In this document: positions 34,692 to 47,171 of the stretch, one piece after another
Layout: each line of letters begins with the position of its first letter
Position numbering within the stretch: the stretch's first letter is position 1
Assembly: GCA_963170055.1 (NCBI GenBank)
Contig: CAUJGJ010000189.1
Coordinates: forward strand, 2,545,498 to 2,609,497
Source of the DNA: Halisarca cf. caerulea
Taxonomy: Eukaryota > Porifera > Demospongiae > Chondrillida > Halisarcidae
Length of the DNA stretch: 64,000 bases
Direction of reading: 5' to 3'
Notes under the pieces: generated by a model
Seen by the model: the letters and a program-made list of their open reading frames with translations, nothing else
Told to the model about the DNA's origin: nothing
The model's database searches: none
Program-made: the position numbers and the translations under genes

Positions 34692-35355
34692 TCTCTCCAG
34701 TGCTTTATGATAGCTAATCTCTGTATTATACTAACACGTTCCAGCATGCTCCATGTGTAGGTAGCTCCTGTTCATGTGCATTATGACAAGAAACTGTGCT
34801 ATCAGAATTGAATGTGTCATTTGTTGCATGTATGCACGTACGTCTCTGATAGTCTTTCTGAAGCTAGTCTTATATTGCTTGTGTATTGAAGACTGCTCAC
34901 GGCATCCACTAATGCCTCTCTACACCTGTTGGCCTACTCTTTGGAGTTGTAGTTGACGGATGGCTGATGCCTCTAGTACAGAGGCCAGACCCTGTTCATA
35001 CAAGCCAGAAATGTCCAAATTGAACTGTTTGCAGTTCTCTGAGACAGACACAAATTTGTACATGGCAGTCCTAACTATTCTACAGCAAACACTCTTGCAT
35101 GCATATGCTAGGCTGAAATGGCAAATAATTATGAAATGGATTTATGCAATATCTTTAGTTTGTAATTGCCCAACAATATGCACTTCCAAATAAGGTGCTG
35201 TTTGATCGTTGGAAGTGATTATCAGTTAGCATTGTCACCAATAAATTACCATTAATTACAAATTTACACTTCAACCTCAAGTATTACGTGATTTTGTTCA
35301 ATAAACTGAAAATGATTACAATCTAAATGCATATCTTCAATGAATCATTAAGCTT
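34692..35355. other. Convergent intergenic region (tetraspanin 3' end, ALDH1L 3' end)
   Basis: Two genes converge here. AATAAA signals suited to either strand occur in the AT-rich part (for example AATAAATTACC at about 35240 plus and CAATAAACTG at about 35299). No ORF with recognisable similarity. Confidence 0.55.
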
Positions 35356-36351
35356 TCAGTATTCATAGGTGACCACCTTGGTGCGGAGGTACTCATTCAA
35401 GGCTTCTTCTCCTGTAGAAGAACGAGGAACTCTTGAAAAGCTGCAAAGCACAAAACTCCAGAGAAAGATCTCACCCAAGTCTTTCCCGTATCCCGATTGC
35501 TTGAATCCGCCAAAAGACGCAGCAACATCTGTTTTATTGTATGTGTTAACAAACACTGTTCCAGCCTCCAACTTGTCGCTCACATACATTGCCTAAGTAA
35601 ACAATGTAACATGACAGCTTAGAGGAAAAATTAATAAACTATGACCTAGAATACACCTTGCTAATGTCCTTTGTAAACACCCCTCCAGCCAGTCCATACT
35701 CCGTCTCATTAGCTCGTCTGACCACCCCATCAACGTCACTGCAGAAGAGGACAAATCGTCCACCGACTGACAACACAACAACCAAACTACAAAAGAAAGG
35801 AAACTAACCCATTCTCAAATGAAGACACAACCATAACAGGACCAAATGACTCCTCCTTGGCAACAAAGGTGTGGTCATCAACACCTGTCAGGACAGCTGG
35901 ATGCATGAAGAATCCCTTCCTGTCAACTCGCTCCCCTCCATACGCCAAACTAGCTCCTTCCTTCACACCAGTCTCAACATATGACAGCAGACTGTCCAAA
36001 TGACTCCTGAAGTCAAAGGTAATAACGGGTGTAGTAAGTTGCTCAATAACAACTTATCAAGGATATCCTTGACTGGTTGAGAGCTGACTTGTGGTTCTGA
36101 GGTCCATGACTAACACTTCTGTCCAGAGGATCACCAATCTTCATCTTCCTTACCTCATCCACAACACGAGATATATACTCATCATGGATTTTCTTCTCCA
36201 CAAAGAGTCTTCCAGCAGCAATGCAGTTCTCTCCTTTGTTGAAGAACACTGCTTGACAGCCCTGATACAACAAGAAGCACCAGGAGCTGTGTGAAAATAA
36301 CTTCTGTATTTGTGTTTCTGTTTGCATACATATATTGTGATACTGAGAGTG

Positions 36352-36398
<47 letters not shown>

Positions 36399-39300
36399 CA
36401 AACATGTACTCACCAATCGAACAGCTTTGTCTATGTCACAGTCACCGAAGATGACTAAAGGGGATTTCCCTCCAAGTTCCAGAGATACTCGTTTAACATT
36501 GCCTGCAGCACTGGAAAACAACACATGTTAACAACAAAATATAAAATATACCTACAGTATATCAGCAACACATGAAAAGAATGTGAAAGAAACAACTTAG
36601 AACAGTACATGACAACAAAAACAACAACAGAACACAAGAATATCAACCTAGAACAACATAAGACAACAACATCAACGCGGAACAAGACAACAACAAAAAC
36701 TTAAGAAAATCCTCGATATACCTTCGCATGATGTCCTTCCCAACTGGGGTAGATCCAGTGAAACCAACTTTGCGTACATCGGGGTGCTCAACCAAGCTGT
36801 TACCTATCAGACTGCCTGAAGAAACACCAAAAACCATCCTTGAACAAGGAATAAGGACGTGGTGTATCTTATTTACCTCTGCCTGTGATGATGTTGACAA
36901 CACCTTTGGGAAAGCCAGCCTTGACAGTCAATTCAGCAAACTTGAGAGCTGTTAAAGGAGTAACTTCAGCTGGTTTGAGCACAACAGTGTTGCCTGCAGC
37001 AAGACAAGCTCCCATCTTCCAGGCCAGCATCATTAGAGGATAGTTCCATGGGACAACCAAACCAACCACGCTACCAGAGGTAGGGGTGCATAAGCACATA
37101 TATGCATTAGCAGGATCACATGACCGTCATCTGACATACCCAACAGGCTCCCGCTTGGCAATGCTCATGTTGTAGTTTGGTCTGGCATTGTTGACAGGTA
37201 TCACCTTACCCTGGGGAGTAAGGAATGAATCATAGGTTTTATATAGGGAGACATTGTTCAGGGGCCATCCATACTCTAGGGGTACATTGTGCAGGGGCCA
37301 CACTCTAAGGAGACATTGCTACACTCTAGGGAGACATTGCTACACTCTAGGGGTACATTGTCAGGGGCCACACTCTAGGGGTACATTATATAGGGGCCAC
37401 ACTCTAGGGGTACATTGTGTAGGAGCCACACTCTAGGGGTACATTGCGTAGGGGCCACACTATCAATAAGATATACAATAACAGTTACACTCTGTAGAGG
37501 GTTACCTGTATTTTATCACACCATCCAGCATAGTAGCGGAAAGTATCAACTGACATGCCAACATGGGTCTTGAGAGCTAGCGTATAGACAGCTCCTGAAT
37601 CAAGAGCTTCCAAAGTAGCCAGCTCCTCCTTGTGTTGGTCCATGAGTTCTGCCAACCTAAATCCCATCAGACAGACATAGGCCAACCAAACAGACACTAG
37701 AGGAAGACATGTGAGGATACCTATACATGAGTTGTCCTCTATCTCGGGCATTCATCTTTCCCCATTCTCCATTGTAAAATGCTTCCTTGGCAGCTTGAAC
37801 AGCCCTGTCCACATCCTCTTCATTAGCTCTTGGAACATCACAAAGTGCCTGCATGCACAGAAAGGGGACTGGGTTTAGGTGGGCGGTGGTGGAGGTGGGT
37901 GAAATGTAGACATAGTTGGGTGGAGGGAGGAGGCAAAAGTGGGCGTATACTGTATGTACATACAAAAGTGAATGTAGCTGATTTTGAAATACTACAGACA
38001 CACCTCTTCAGTGGTAGGATTGATGGTGTGGAATTTGTCTGTTCCCGTTGAGTCAACAAACTCTCCGTTGATGAACAACTGGTGAGGGAACACCAAGTCA
38101 CGGTTGTTAGCATTCAATTCCACCTATAAAAAGAGAAAGTTAAATTCATCAAGAACCACTAGATAGGACATGCTTCCTGACTAAAACAACCTTATTAAAT
38201 ACAACTTCTTCCTGTCCACCTCCAGCTCCACGGCCTTTTAGAATAACCAGGTTGGTAAAGTCCTCAAAAGATGTGTTCATGTACACCTCCTCGTTCTCCA
38301 GGCTCACACCGCAAAGATCCTTTACTTCTTCAACCAACCTGAGTGAACAGTGTAACAAGACAAGTCCATTAATGAAACACGAAATGCTTACATCTTAATT
38401 CCAAACCTAACCTGGTAACATCCATGGAGCCAGCACCAGATTTGAAAAAGTCTGTATGTTTGTCAATTGCGTCATTGCTCAAAATTCCACCCCAAACTTT
38501 CTACAAAGAACAAAGTCAAGCAATCTACTGAAGAGTCACCAGAGAAAAGTCCTAATAAACAAAGAAAATTAAAGACAAAACGTACTCTAATTTTGCTACA
38601 AAGCTCTTCTTCTTCCTCTGTCAACTCAATGACAACAGCATCTTCTTCCAAACCATATTTGGAAGCTTGAATCATCTTTCCGTCCTCAAACTGCATTTGA
38701 CTGACCATCACTTTCTTTCCATCTGATCCAAACACTACAAGTCCCTCAGAAGTCACAATGCCTGGAGTAGAGAGACCTTCAATGGATACCTTGTGACCTT
38801 TGACCTCTAAACGGTCATCAATGAACTTTGAACCGTAAAGAGAAACTTTGCTGCCATCAATCATGGTCCATGCTCCAGGCAGCTGTTAAAGGACATAACC
38901 ATTATGGAATACTTCTCGTTCCAATCAGACCCCCTTGTATCTAACCTTATCATTTCCTCTAATAAAGTTATGCAACACCAAAGCTGGCTGATCCCAATTG
39001 ATTTGTGCCAAGTCTTTCTTTTGCCATATTTGGTCATAAGTAGCTCCACCCTCCCATTGGTGGACTCTAGGGGCATGATCCTCCTTAATGAGATTCACAG
39101 CTTCAACCTGAGAAAAAAGACGGCAGTTGTTGCCATAACAACCTTGATAGACAGCCCACTCGACGCACCATAGCTCGTATGCCCTCAGGGAAGAGAAATC
39201 TGTTGTAGAGTGAGTCCACAGTGTCATTGATGTCAACAGAACACTTCTTCTGGAGTAAGATAGGCCCAGTGTCCAGCCCATCATCCGCCCAGAACACCGA

Positions 39301-39867
39301 GAAACCAGCTTCATGATCTCCCTCCATCAGTGTCCTTAGTGCACAATAGCAACACAGGATGGTCAATGTAGACACATACATACACAAGGGCAACTAGTTA
39401 GCTCACCAGTTGATGGCAGATGCTCCTCTATGCTTGGGTAGGATGGACGGATGATACACGATAGAACCAAGTCTTGGGCAGTCAATGACGTCCATTGGAA
39501 TGAACTGGGTACAAAATGGCAGGACATTCAAGTCGGCTTCCACGGATCTGTACTGGTCAAAAATTTCTTTTATAATCTTGCTCTTCTGACGCCATCTTGG
39601 AATCTTAAAAGTTGGCGTCCCGTCCTCCTCAGCTCTGATAGCAAGTGGATCGGGTCTGCCCGACACGTCAGGCACAGTAAATACCCCGGCTACTTCGTGA
39701 CCAGCATTTCTCAGAGCTCTGTAAACCTCGGCCCCGAATAAAGACTGCCCTATTACCGCTAAACGAAATCCTCCAGATACTTTGGAGGAAGAATATCGCT
39801 TTCCTAAGCCAAAAGCTTCTTGACGGAGACAGCACAATTGTAGCGCACGATAGCCAGCCATTTCCAT
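35356..39867 (-). CDS. ALDH1L2: 10-formyltetrahydrofolate dehydrogenase, ALDH1L (mitochondrial ALDH1L2-like)
   Basis: About 18 exons. Oxidises 10-formyl-THF to THF and CO2 with NADP+. The N-terminal formyltransferase/hydrolase domain starts in the first exon (39867 to about 39415; [34 protein letters not shown]) and continues with [11 protein letters not shown] carrier-protein domain follows with the phosphopantetheine Ser in [13 protein letters not shown]. The C-terminal aldehyde dehydrogenase has [26 protein letters not shown], catalytic Glu in [10 protein letters not shown], catalytic Cys in [13 protein letters not shown], and ends [13 protein letters not shown] at 35356. Before RLAVIG there are about 33 residues rich in Arg/Ser/hydrophobics ([24 protein letters not shown]), consistent with a mitochondrial presequence, hence the ALDH1L2 label; localisation is inference. 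TCACGTGA lies 16 bp upstream of the start. Confidence 0.95.
36355..36395. repeat. (GT)n microsatellite
   Basis: In an ALDH1L intron, reading (CA)n in gene sense, starting about 20 nt after the 5' splice site GTGAGTACATG. Confidence 0.93.
37265..37462. repeat. Minisatellite ACTCTAGGGGTACATTGTG plus TAGGGGCCAC
   Basis: About 7 irregular units (short form ACTCTAGGGAGACATTGCT) in an ALDH1L intron. Confidence 0.85.
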
Positions 39868-39882
39868 TTATCGAGTGTAGGG

Positions 39883-39890
39883 TCACGTGA
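39883..39890. promoter_or_regulatory. TCACGTGA E-box upstream of ALDH1L
   Basis: Within GGTCACGTGACC (12-bp palindrome), 16 bp upstream of the ATG at 39867. Confidence 0.65.
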
Positions 39891-40031
39891 CCAACGTCAC
39901 ACTCATCAAATTAGCATAATATTATGTCTTTTGCAATCCTTTATTTCTTGTCTGACGACACAACTTTCCTCTTTGTCTTTATGTGGACTAGCTTTAGAGG
40001 ACTCCTCTTTCTACACCAGGAACAAAACACT

Positions 40032-43000
40032 CTAGTGAACACTGATATATGCATCTGACATCATGTACATGAAGCAATGAGGGAACAACCTGCTGGTTTT
40101 GAGACTCGATTGTGATTTTTCCAACTGCAACACTTCTTCTCTCTTAGGACAATCTCTTCGCTTATGACCAAACTGTCTACAGATGTGACAGGTATTTAGC
40201 AACCTAAAAAGACAAAACAAAGTTATTTTCTTTAATTAATATCCCTTACTTTGTATATCTTTGTAATTTTCTTGTCTGTTTTTACCTTCTGGGTGCCTTT
40301 ATAGTAGCCTCAGGATATTGGCTCCCCAGACTAAATAAGATTCCTATCCTATCCTATCCTAAAGTCTTATTCTATTTAGTCATGACAACTCTCAATGACA
40401 GCATAGACCCTAACACCACCTGACACCTGTGTGTTTGGCAGATGTGTTCCGGTACATCACATCGGTCACAAGTGGAACAGTGAACACGACCTGGGAATGG
40501 GGATGGAGTAAAAGAGACTGGCTCAAACACATGAACAGGAAAAGACACACATACCTGGCTTCACACACTTCTTGCACATGTCACAGTGAACATAAGGACG
40601 TCCATCCTGTGACAGAAAGAGAGAACAAGTGGACGAATGAGACTTAACATGACAGGAAAACAAACCTTTGAAGGGCAGGTATTGCAGATATAGCAGTGTT
40701 GGTTGTTCTTAGCAGTATACTTGCAACACACACTACAAAACCTGTTGAACAAGGACAGTACTTTGCTCCTTGATCGGGTACATGGTAAAATGTCATACCG
40801 GTAGCCATCTTGTTTCAAAAGCTTTAGTCCTGGAGAGGCAAAATTGGTGAAGAAGCGAACAGCAGAGGGTCGGTTCTTCTTACTCCCACTGAACACTGAG
40901 TGGTTATCATATGACACCTGCAGTCAATCAAATAGAAATAGTGACCTTTGTATCCGCGCCAACCAATCTCATGGGCCATATCACCTGATAGTCTGACATA
41001 GAGAAGTCGGTAAAATGGTCCAGAAGCTTTTCTTCCAAGAAGTATGGGAAAGTGATGACAGTCTTTGTTTCTGGAAGGGACCATTCAAAGCCGTAGAAAC
41101 ATGCACTGTCACCATAGAAACATGTTCTGTCTCCATAGTTACAAACCTTGTCCAAGCAATCTCCATAGACCCTTAGTGTGGCGAGCGAGAAGACCAGCTA
41201 GTGCACCAAAGGGTGGGTCCATCACAACTACAACCTTCCTCAAGTCTTCGGGAGCAAACATGCAAATCTCCTTTTCTCCGTATTCCTCAAAGAAGAAACC
41301 ATTCAACATGTTGTAACGCTGGAAAGAGTCCAAGGGATAAAACTGGGCCTGTCGAAAAGAAAGGAGATAAGTACAGAGGTTCACAGTACAACACATGTCG
41401 AGTGTGAGTAACATAGACTGACATATCTATGGTCGATGTCCAGGAGAAAGGAGGACATGGAACCCTTGTACTTGGTCAGCAGGTGTTCATGCAGCCTGAA
41501 GTGTGGGGGGGATGAGGTGGGGGTAAAAGGTGAGGATGAAGTGGAGGGGAAGAGGGGAGGATGAAGTGGAGGGGAAGAGGGGAGGATGAAGTGGAGGGGA
41601 AGAGGGGAGGATGAAGTTGAGGGTAAGAGGGGAGGATGAAGTGGAGGGTAAGAGGGGAGGATGAAGTTGGGTAAGAGGGAAGGATGAAGTGGAGGGGAAG
41701 AGGGGGGAGGATGAAGTTGGGTAAGAGGGAAGGATGAAGTGGAGGGTAAGAGGGGAGGATGAAGTTGGGTAAGAGGGAAGATGAAGTGGAGGGTAAGAGG
41801 GGAGGATGAAGTGGAGGGGAAGAGAGGGAGGATAAAGTGGCCTAGATGAGAATAGGATATGAGATGGATGCAATGTTATTTGTGAAACTAAACACAGTAC
41901 CTTGGTACTCCAATACATATGACATGAGTAAAACCCTGTCGCTTCAGTTCATTAGATAAGAAGTCAGTAGTGCTCTGAGTGTAGAAGAATTGCTACAGAA
42001 GGGCAAAGCAGATCTTCACAGAGCATCACACCAAATAATAGTCATTTAAGACCCCTAGAAATCTGTTTCACAGAAAACAGACGGAAAACATGGAATGTGT
42101 AGTCTGAAGTGGAATGAACAATTTAAAGTGGAAATTACGAATTTGTTGTTGTAGGCTTAAATTGATTGATAAACCACAGAAAGCGACACACATAGTGCAG
42201 TAGTGTGATGCTATCCTACAACCAGGTGATCTAGGATGGCAGAAAATAGCTCTCCAACTAGGAAAAAAGCCTGAGAGACCAAATAATTTAAAGCTGATTC
42301 TTATGTAGATAGGGTGAATGTTGCATATTACCATTTTAGGGGGGGCAGAAATATTTGCAATGTTTAATTTTACAACTGTTGGGTGGGTAGTTATGCAATC
42401 CTCTATGACTATTGGTCAATGCTAAGTTATTTTGTCAGCGGGCAGTGATTGTGTTTGGTATAGACGTTTTTTCGCTTCCTTTTGCTTTTCTAAAGTAGCT
42501 TACACTTCTTCGTTGGCTTAGCTTATGGACGATGATGGCACTTCTTTAGAAAGTGGTCCTGAAAGACAAACAAACAATTTCATGGAGATTCCGTCCCTGG
42601 ATTTCTTTGTAACTATGAATTGACATCGGACATCCAAACTACAATACAACAAGATTGCCTCTAAAACAAGACTAAGTACAGCAGATAAACGCAACAATTA
42701 AACTTGGGACATGTGTATTGTTCTTTTATCAGCTGCTACACATGCGCTCTACATGAGTGCCCTGACATGGAATTCGTGATTGAGCTCCACTCACGAAATT
42801 CTAGTCTGGCGTTGCCGACCCGATTCTCACTCGACCTTTTTCGGGGACGGGTCAGTCCCTGAAAAAGGCCAAGCGAGAATCGGGTCGGTAACGCCAGACT
42901 ACGAAATTCATGAATATTATTATTGCTGTTATGCACAAACTAGCCTGCCTGTTCAATTTCTGTTAACAGTTGGGTACATATTTCACTGCATTTCCTACCA

Positions 43001-44111
43001 AACACAGAGTTTGCAAAACGGAATGAACGGAATTGGGAAAAACCTGAAATGGAATTCCCTTCATTCTGAAATGGATTCCTAGGGGCCTTAGACCGAGGGA
43101 TCCACAACACAGTTAAATCTTGTACACTTTGATTGAAATCTCAAGTGAAATCCCGAATTTTTATGAAATCTTGAAATCTGAAATCCTTTGATGTGTTTGA
43201 AATCCTATAAGAAATCTTTGCCGAAATCTTGAAATCTTGCCTGAAATCCAGAAATCTTATCTGAAATCTGGAAATCTTGAAATCTTAAAAATCTCACTAG
43301 GCAAAATCTTGTGAAATCTTATTTCGAAATCTTGTGAAATCTCTTAGGGTTTCGAAATCTCGTACGTCATATTGCCTCGTTGCAGACCCCTCACCTTAGA
43401 CATTGTACACCTCTTACACCCATGCATGTACATATACAAACACACCTCCAACACAACTGCACACAACACCTTCCACACCCCACACATCCATAGGCTACAT
43501 CCACAGTCATAGTTTACTCACAGCTTGGGATTTCCGCTCGGTGACAGGTGTCAGGAGTTGTGTTGGGTGAGAGAGAAGGTCTTGGGACAACCCAGTACTG
43601 ATGTGATGTGCCTTGTGCTCAGTCAAATCTGTTGGATACAGAAGCTCACAACATGTATGGCAGTATCTGACAAGGGAGAGGAGAGATAGGTCAAACACTT
43701 GCCAATCGCCGAAGAAAAGCCGACAAAGACCTTCTGTCGTCTTGGTTGAGTTGAAGTGAGATGGATAGCCTATTCATCAACTCCACTCTGTCAACGGTTG
43801 GTTGACTATGCAAAAACATCTCGTACCACCTCTTTCTTTTATCGTCTGTTATCTTTTCGTCGGCCCAAAAGAAGAAAGAGCATTGCTTTCTATCTCTACA
43901 ACAAGCACACGCATAAAACGTCCTTGGGGGCTTCTTCTCGAAGTACCTCACGAACAGGATGGTTGGACCTTTAGAAACAACGTCGGTGAAGCAATTCCAT
44001 TCAACGATAATAGTAGAGTTGATGTTTTAACTTACCGTGAGGGCAAAAGGGTGGAGGTTGGTCATTCTGGCGCTCTTCTAAAACATCCACTCCAAACTGC
44101 TCTGAACTCAT
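40032..44111 (-). CDS. ZCCHC4: rRNA N6-adenosine methyltransferase ZCCHC4
   Basis: The start ATG at 44111 opens MSSEQFGVDVLEERQ. A GRF zinc finger spans exons 1-2 (FCPHGPTILFVRYFEKKPPR, FYACACCRDRKQCSFFFWADE). The methyltransferase region follows (RQGFTHVICIGVPR, HEHLLTKYKGSMSSFLLDID, FAPEDLRKVVVVMDPPFGAL); DPPF is the amino-methylase catalytic motif. VITFPYFLEEK and the zinc-rich C-terminus (RFCSVCCKYTAKNNQHCYIC, HCDMCKKCVKP, HCSTCDRCDVPEHIC) precede a CCHC knuckle, CHICRQFGHKRRDC. This order is that of animal ZCCHC4, which makes the single m6A in 28S rRNA. The last frame ends at 40032. Introns carry a LINE 3' tail (40285-40362), a GGATGAAGTGGAGGGGAAGA-type array and a small MITE. TCACGTGA lies 23 bp upstream of the start. 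It lies just downstream of APEX2, 160 bp from its stop, on the same strand. Confidence 0.93.
40285..40362 (+). mobile_element. LINE/SINE 3' tail with ATCCT repeat
   Basis: CTTCTGGGTGCC, then TAGTAGCCTCAGG, GGCTCCCCAG and TAAATAAGAT, followed by (TATCC)n. Same layout as 47231-47325 and the reverse complement of 11661-11740, but with a different terminal repeat. Confidence 0.75.
41512..41835. repeat. GA-rich minisatellite
   Basis: Units of GGATGAAGTGGAGGGGAAGA plus GGGGA with several length variants; ZCCHC4 intron. Confidence 0.92.
42802..42901. mobile_element. 100-bp MITE, TAGTCTGGCG family, with 8-bp target duplication
   Basis: Nearly the whole element is an inverted repeat (TAGTCTGGCGTTGCCGACCC and its complement, GAGAATCGGGTCGG). 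Flanked by CGAAATTC at 42794-42801 and 42902-42909. TAGNCTG-like ends with an 8-bp duplication suggest the hAT group. Confidence 0.85.
43128..43370. repeat. Degenerate GAAATCTT array
   Basis: About 20 irregular copies of GAAATCTT / GAAATCC in a ZCCHC4 intron, possibly derived from the GAAATGGAATTCC-like sequence just upstream. Confidence 0.75.
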
Positions 44112-44133
44112 GTTTGGCGCACACGAGCGCGAG

Positions 44134-44141
44134 TCACGTGA
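44134..44141. promoter_or_regulatory. TCACGTGA E-box upstream of ZCCHC4
   Basis: Exact palindrome 23 bp upstream of the ATG at 44111. Confidence 0.65.
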
Positions 44142-44271
44142 TCACTGGTCAATTATAATTAGTGGAGCCAGGACCTACACACAAAACAGTGCACAGAGCC
44201 ATAGACTCTTCACACTACTTGGTATGGAGAGTATGTGTGCAAAGTAAGGAGTACAGTTAGAAGTGGGGCGT

Positions 44272-45232
44272 TCAGGGTCTATCGAACCACTGAAAGAAGT
44301 CGCATCTAGCCAAAGGGTTGTTCCTTGCACCAGCTGGGCGTGCACACACATAAAATCTCCTGAATTTATTTGGTCCATCTTTCTTGACAGTACGAAGTAC
44401 TGCCTTTTCCTTATGGCCAGTGCAAAGGGGGGGAGGAGGCAGCCCTTTTAGAACATTCTTCCACTCACGTCGCAAAGGAACCTGCGAGGTGGTTTGGTGA
44501 GACAGTGAGATTGGTACACTAGGTGTTGAGGTCAACCTAGCTGATGTATCAGATGTATCAGAAGTAACTGAGGAAGTGCTTTGCACAAGAGTTGAAGACA
44601 AAACGAAAGAAGAAGAGGTAGACACATCAGATGTGGCAGATGTAAAGGATGCATTGGTAGGTATGACAAGAGAAGACATGGACAGGTTCTGTGAGGTGGT
44701 TGGTGCAGTTTCAAGGGACTGTTCTTCGGGTGGATTGTCACAAGGAAGTGTTTGAAGTTTGAAAAACTGCTTCAGAGTTGTCTGTTTGCCTGTAAATTCA
44801 GGGAAGTACTTTGAAGAGACAAGAGGGAGTGCTTTTGAAGTGTTTATTGCAACACTGAACTTAGCAGATACTGGACAGTGGTCGGATCCCAGCATATCAG
44901 ATCTGATGTTGCACTCCACCAGGAATGGCTGGAGACGAGGATCGACAAGTATGTAGTCCAAGCGTGTGCCATAGTTGGTGGCCCGGGCACTGGTGAGCGT
45001 AGACCAGCAGGTGTAGGCACCCTTCACTCCTGGGTGAAGAGCTCTAAATGCATCCACTAAACACCATCCCGATGAGGAGCTACCTTCTTGGCTAAAAGAA
45101 TCTTTCACAAAAGACTGAAACCATTGACGACTGGGACTCTCTGAACGGGTGGACTACCAAAAAATACAGTTACATGCATAGACAAGCACATCCAAACACA
45201 TGCGCAACACATTCACATATTTAGACAGCAAT

Positions 45233-45298
<66 letters not shown>

Positions 45299-46198
45299 AC
45301 AGGATCTTCCAACGCATAAGCACTGTCAACAACATCATACGAACAGTTAACATCTCCAACAACCACAACTAGCCTGCACAAGAGAGATGTGAGTCCAATG
45401 ATTGCACATAGAATAAAAAAGGCCAACCCACTTGCCAGCCTCATGCAGAGCCCTGCAACGCTTCTCCAACACGTCGTAGAAGGACAACTTGAAGTCCATT
45501 CTCTCAGGCTTACCCTCCTCAACGTGTGGACAGTACACGTTGACAATGACCAGTCTCTCTCCACTCAGCAGTTTGTACTCAGTCAAAACTGCACGACCTT
45601 CCTTATCAAGACCACTCAACACCTCGTCCTCTAAAGTAGGATAGCAGCCAACACAACACTCCCTTCCACCCTCGGCAAGACCACCTGTAAGCCCCTCTTC
45701 AGCTGCCACTGGCGTACATTCGTCTTTACTAAACGTGACCACACCTGTGTACAAAGGAAAACACTACAGGTGAACTAAAGGTAAAGCCTGAACTCAATAT
45801 ATCACTCTAGTCTGACGTAGCCAGACCCATGCTCGCCGTGACTGACGTCATAAAAAATGGAGGAATAGGGTCTGGGCTACGCCAGACTAATATCACTCCT
45901 CGCGCACCTGAATAACCGTCCTTGACCGTGCAGAAGCTAAATACCGCGTTGTACCCTTCGGGAACGGCCAAATCTTCACTCAATTGAGTTCCTGCGGGTG
46001 AGCCAGAGGGCAAAACTAGATCAAAATTAATGATCCTAGATTAACACGACTAGCCGGACTATGACATTAACTTGTAATTTTAGTCTCTTGCAAGCATATA
46101 ACATCTCCTCCAACACGGTTCAGGAAATCTCGAATATCCAAGTTAATTCTCTTCAAAACAGCCTTTAATCCATTGACATTAAAAGACGATATGTTCAT
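44272..46198 (-). CDS. APEX2: AP endonuclease 2 with PIP box and GRF zinc finger
   Basis: Start taken at 46198 (MNISSFNVNGLKAVLKRI); an in-frame upstream ATG at 46258 would add 20 residues. Endonuclease/exonuclease/phosphatase motifs: Asn in SFNVNG, Glu in ICLQETK, VNVYCPH, the D-x-N pair in VVGDVNCSYD, and GSDHCPVS with the catalytic Asp-His. GVVTFSKDECTPVAAEEGL matches APEX2 rather than APEX1. The C-terminal exon (45108-44272) has a canonical PCNA-binding box QTTLKQFF, a long Ser/Thr linker, then a GRF finger (LCTGHKEKAVLRTVKK, RRFYVCARPAGARNN, RCDFFQWFDRP). Family role: 3'-5' resection at abasic and oxidised sites in the nucleus, with ATR signalling. A small MITE and a GT tract lie in its introns; the GT tract begins at the donor GTAAGTGTGTG (about 45300). 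Confidence 0.95.
45237..45296. repeat. (CA)n microsatellite
   Basis: 60 bp of CA; in APEX2 sense it is a GT tract starting 5 nt after the 5' splice site. Confidence 0.95.
45808..45889. mobile_element. 82-bp MITE, TAGTCTGGCG family, with 8-9 bp target duplication
   Basis: Ends TAGTCTGACGTAGCCAGACC and GGTCTGGGCTACGCCAGACT are inverted. Flanked by ATATCACTC at 45799-45807 and 45890-45898. Same termini as 42802-42901 with a different core. APEX2 intron. Confidence 0.82.
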
Positions 46199-46331
46199 GT
46201 CGAGGAAAGCGGAGTAATCTGGAATCCGGTCGAAAATCCTGTTGTGAAATTCCATGTGCACATTACGTAAGTACACGATAACGGCGGATCCTTTTTGAAG
46301 TGATAACCGGTCATATACCGGTATACTATAC

Positions 46332-46377
46332 CATAGATACTCTATACTTACGGTTACGTAAGTATAGAGTATCTATG
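46332..46377. repeat. Perfect 21-bp-arm palindrome with CATAGATACT ends
   Basis: Arms 46332-46352 and 46357-46377 are exact reverse complements around GTTA. About 130 bp upstream of the APEX2 start. Confidence 0.88.
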
Positions 46378-46765
46378 ACTATACAATCCATATCATCATT
46401 ATAGAATATCTAGGAATTCTACTCAACTTAACTTGGCCTGTGAGAAACCTGCAATCGGAAGATTTACGACTTCTTATGAGAACAGATTCTGTAGCTGACT
46501 TCCTCTTTGTAGTTTTGTATTTATGTTCAGGGGAAGCGGAGGGGCCATGGTCAGGGGGTCTGTAAACCCACCAAAAATAATACTGGGGGTCATTGACCCC
46601 CCAAATCAAGTAGGTACATCTTATATAATATGTCTTGTGTAATAACTTCTATAGGCTTATCATGTCATTAGTAATAACCAATGTCATTGATAAGGGTAGT
46701 GGTCAATCATTACTGCTTACGAAATCAGGATCAAATGGGGGAAGGCAAGTATATGATGGCATGTG

Positions 46766-46802
<37 letters not shown>

Positions 46803-47001
46803 GCCGATGTGGTCTGACCCCCCAAAGATAAGTAGCTTCCGCCGCCCTTGATGTTTATGCTGTGCCCTAGTGCTGTTTTGCATGTGGGACATTAATCTAA
46901 TAATAATAATAATATACCCCCATCACAGTACCTGCGTAAGTTTCTATGACTGTAGTAAGCCAAGCACTGAGACAGTGCTGCCTGCCCACCAATCATGCAT
47001 G

Positions 47002-47171
47002 TACAGTCAACTTCGTTAGTGAGTACACCTGGGGACCCTCCAAAGTGCTATCAGTAGTACTTGCCAACCATATAGATTAGTATTATGGGTTATAAGCTGG
47101 GGTATCATATCCTTGTACTTCCTAACCAGGTATTACTCATTAACAGTGTTCTTACTAACGAGGTTCTACTG
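47002..47171. mobile_element. pogo/Tigger-like MITE
   Basis: Left CAGTCAACTTCGTTAGTGAG and right end, reverse-complemented (CAGTAGAACCTCGTTAGTAA), are inverted and resemble the CAGTAGAACCTC ends of Tigger/pogo elements. TA flanks both sides (47000-47001 and 47172-47173). 170 bp, no ORF. Confidence 0.75.
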
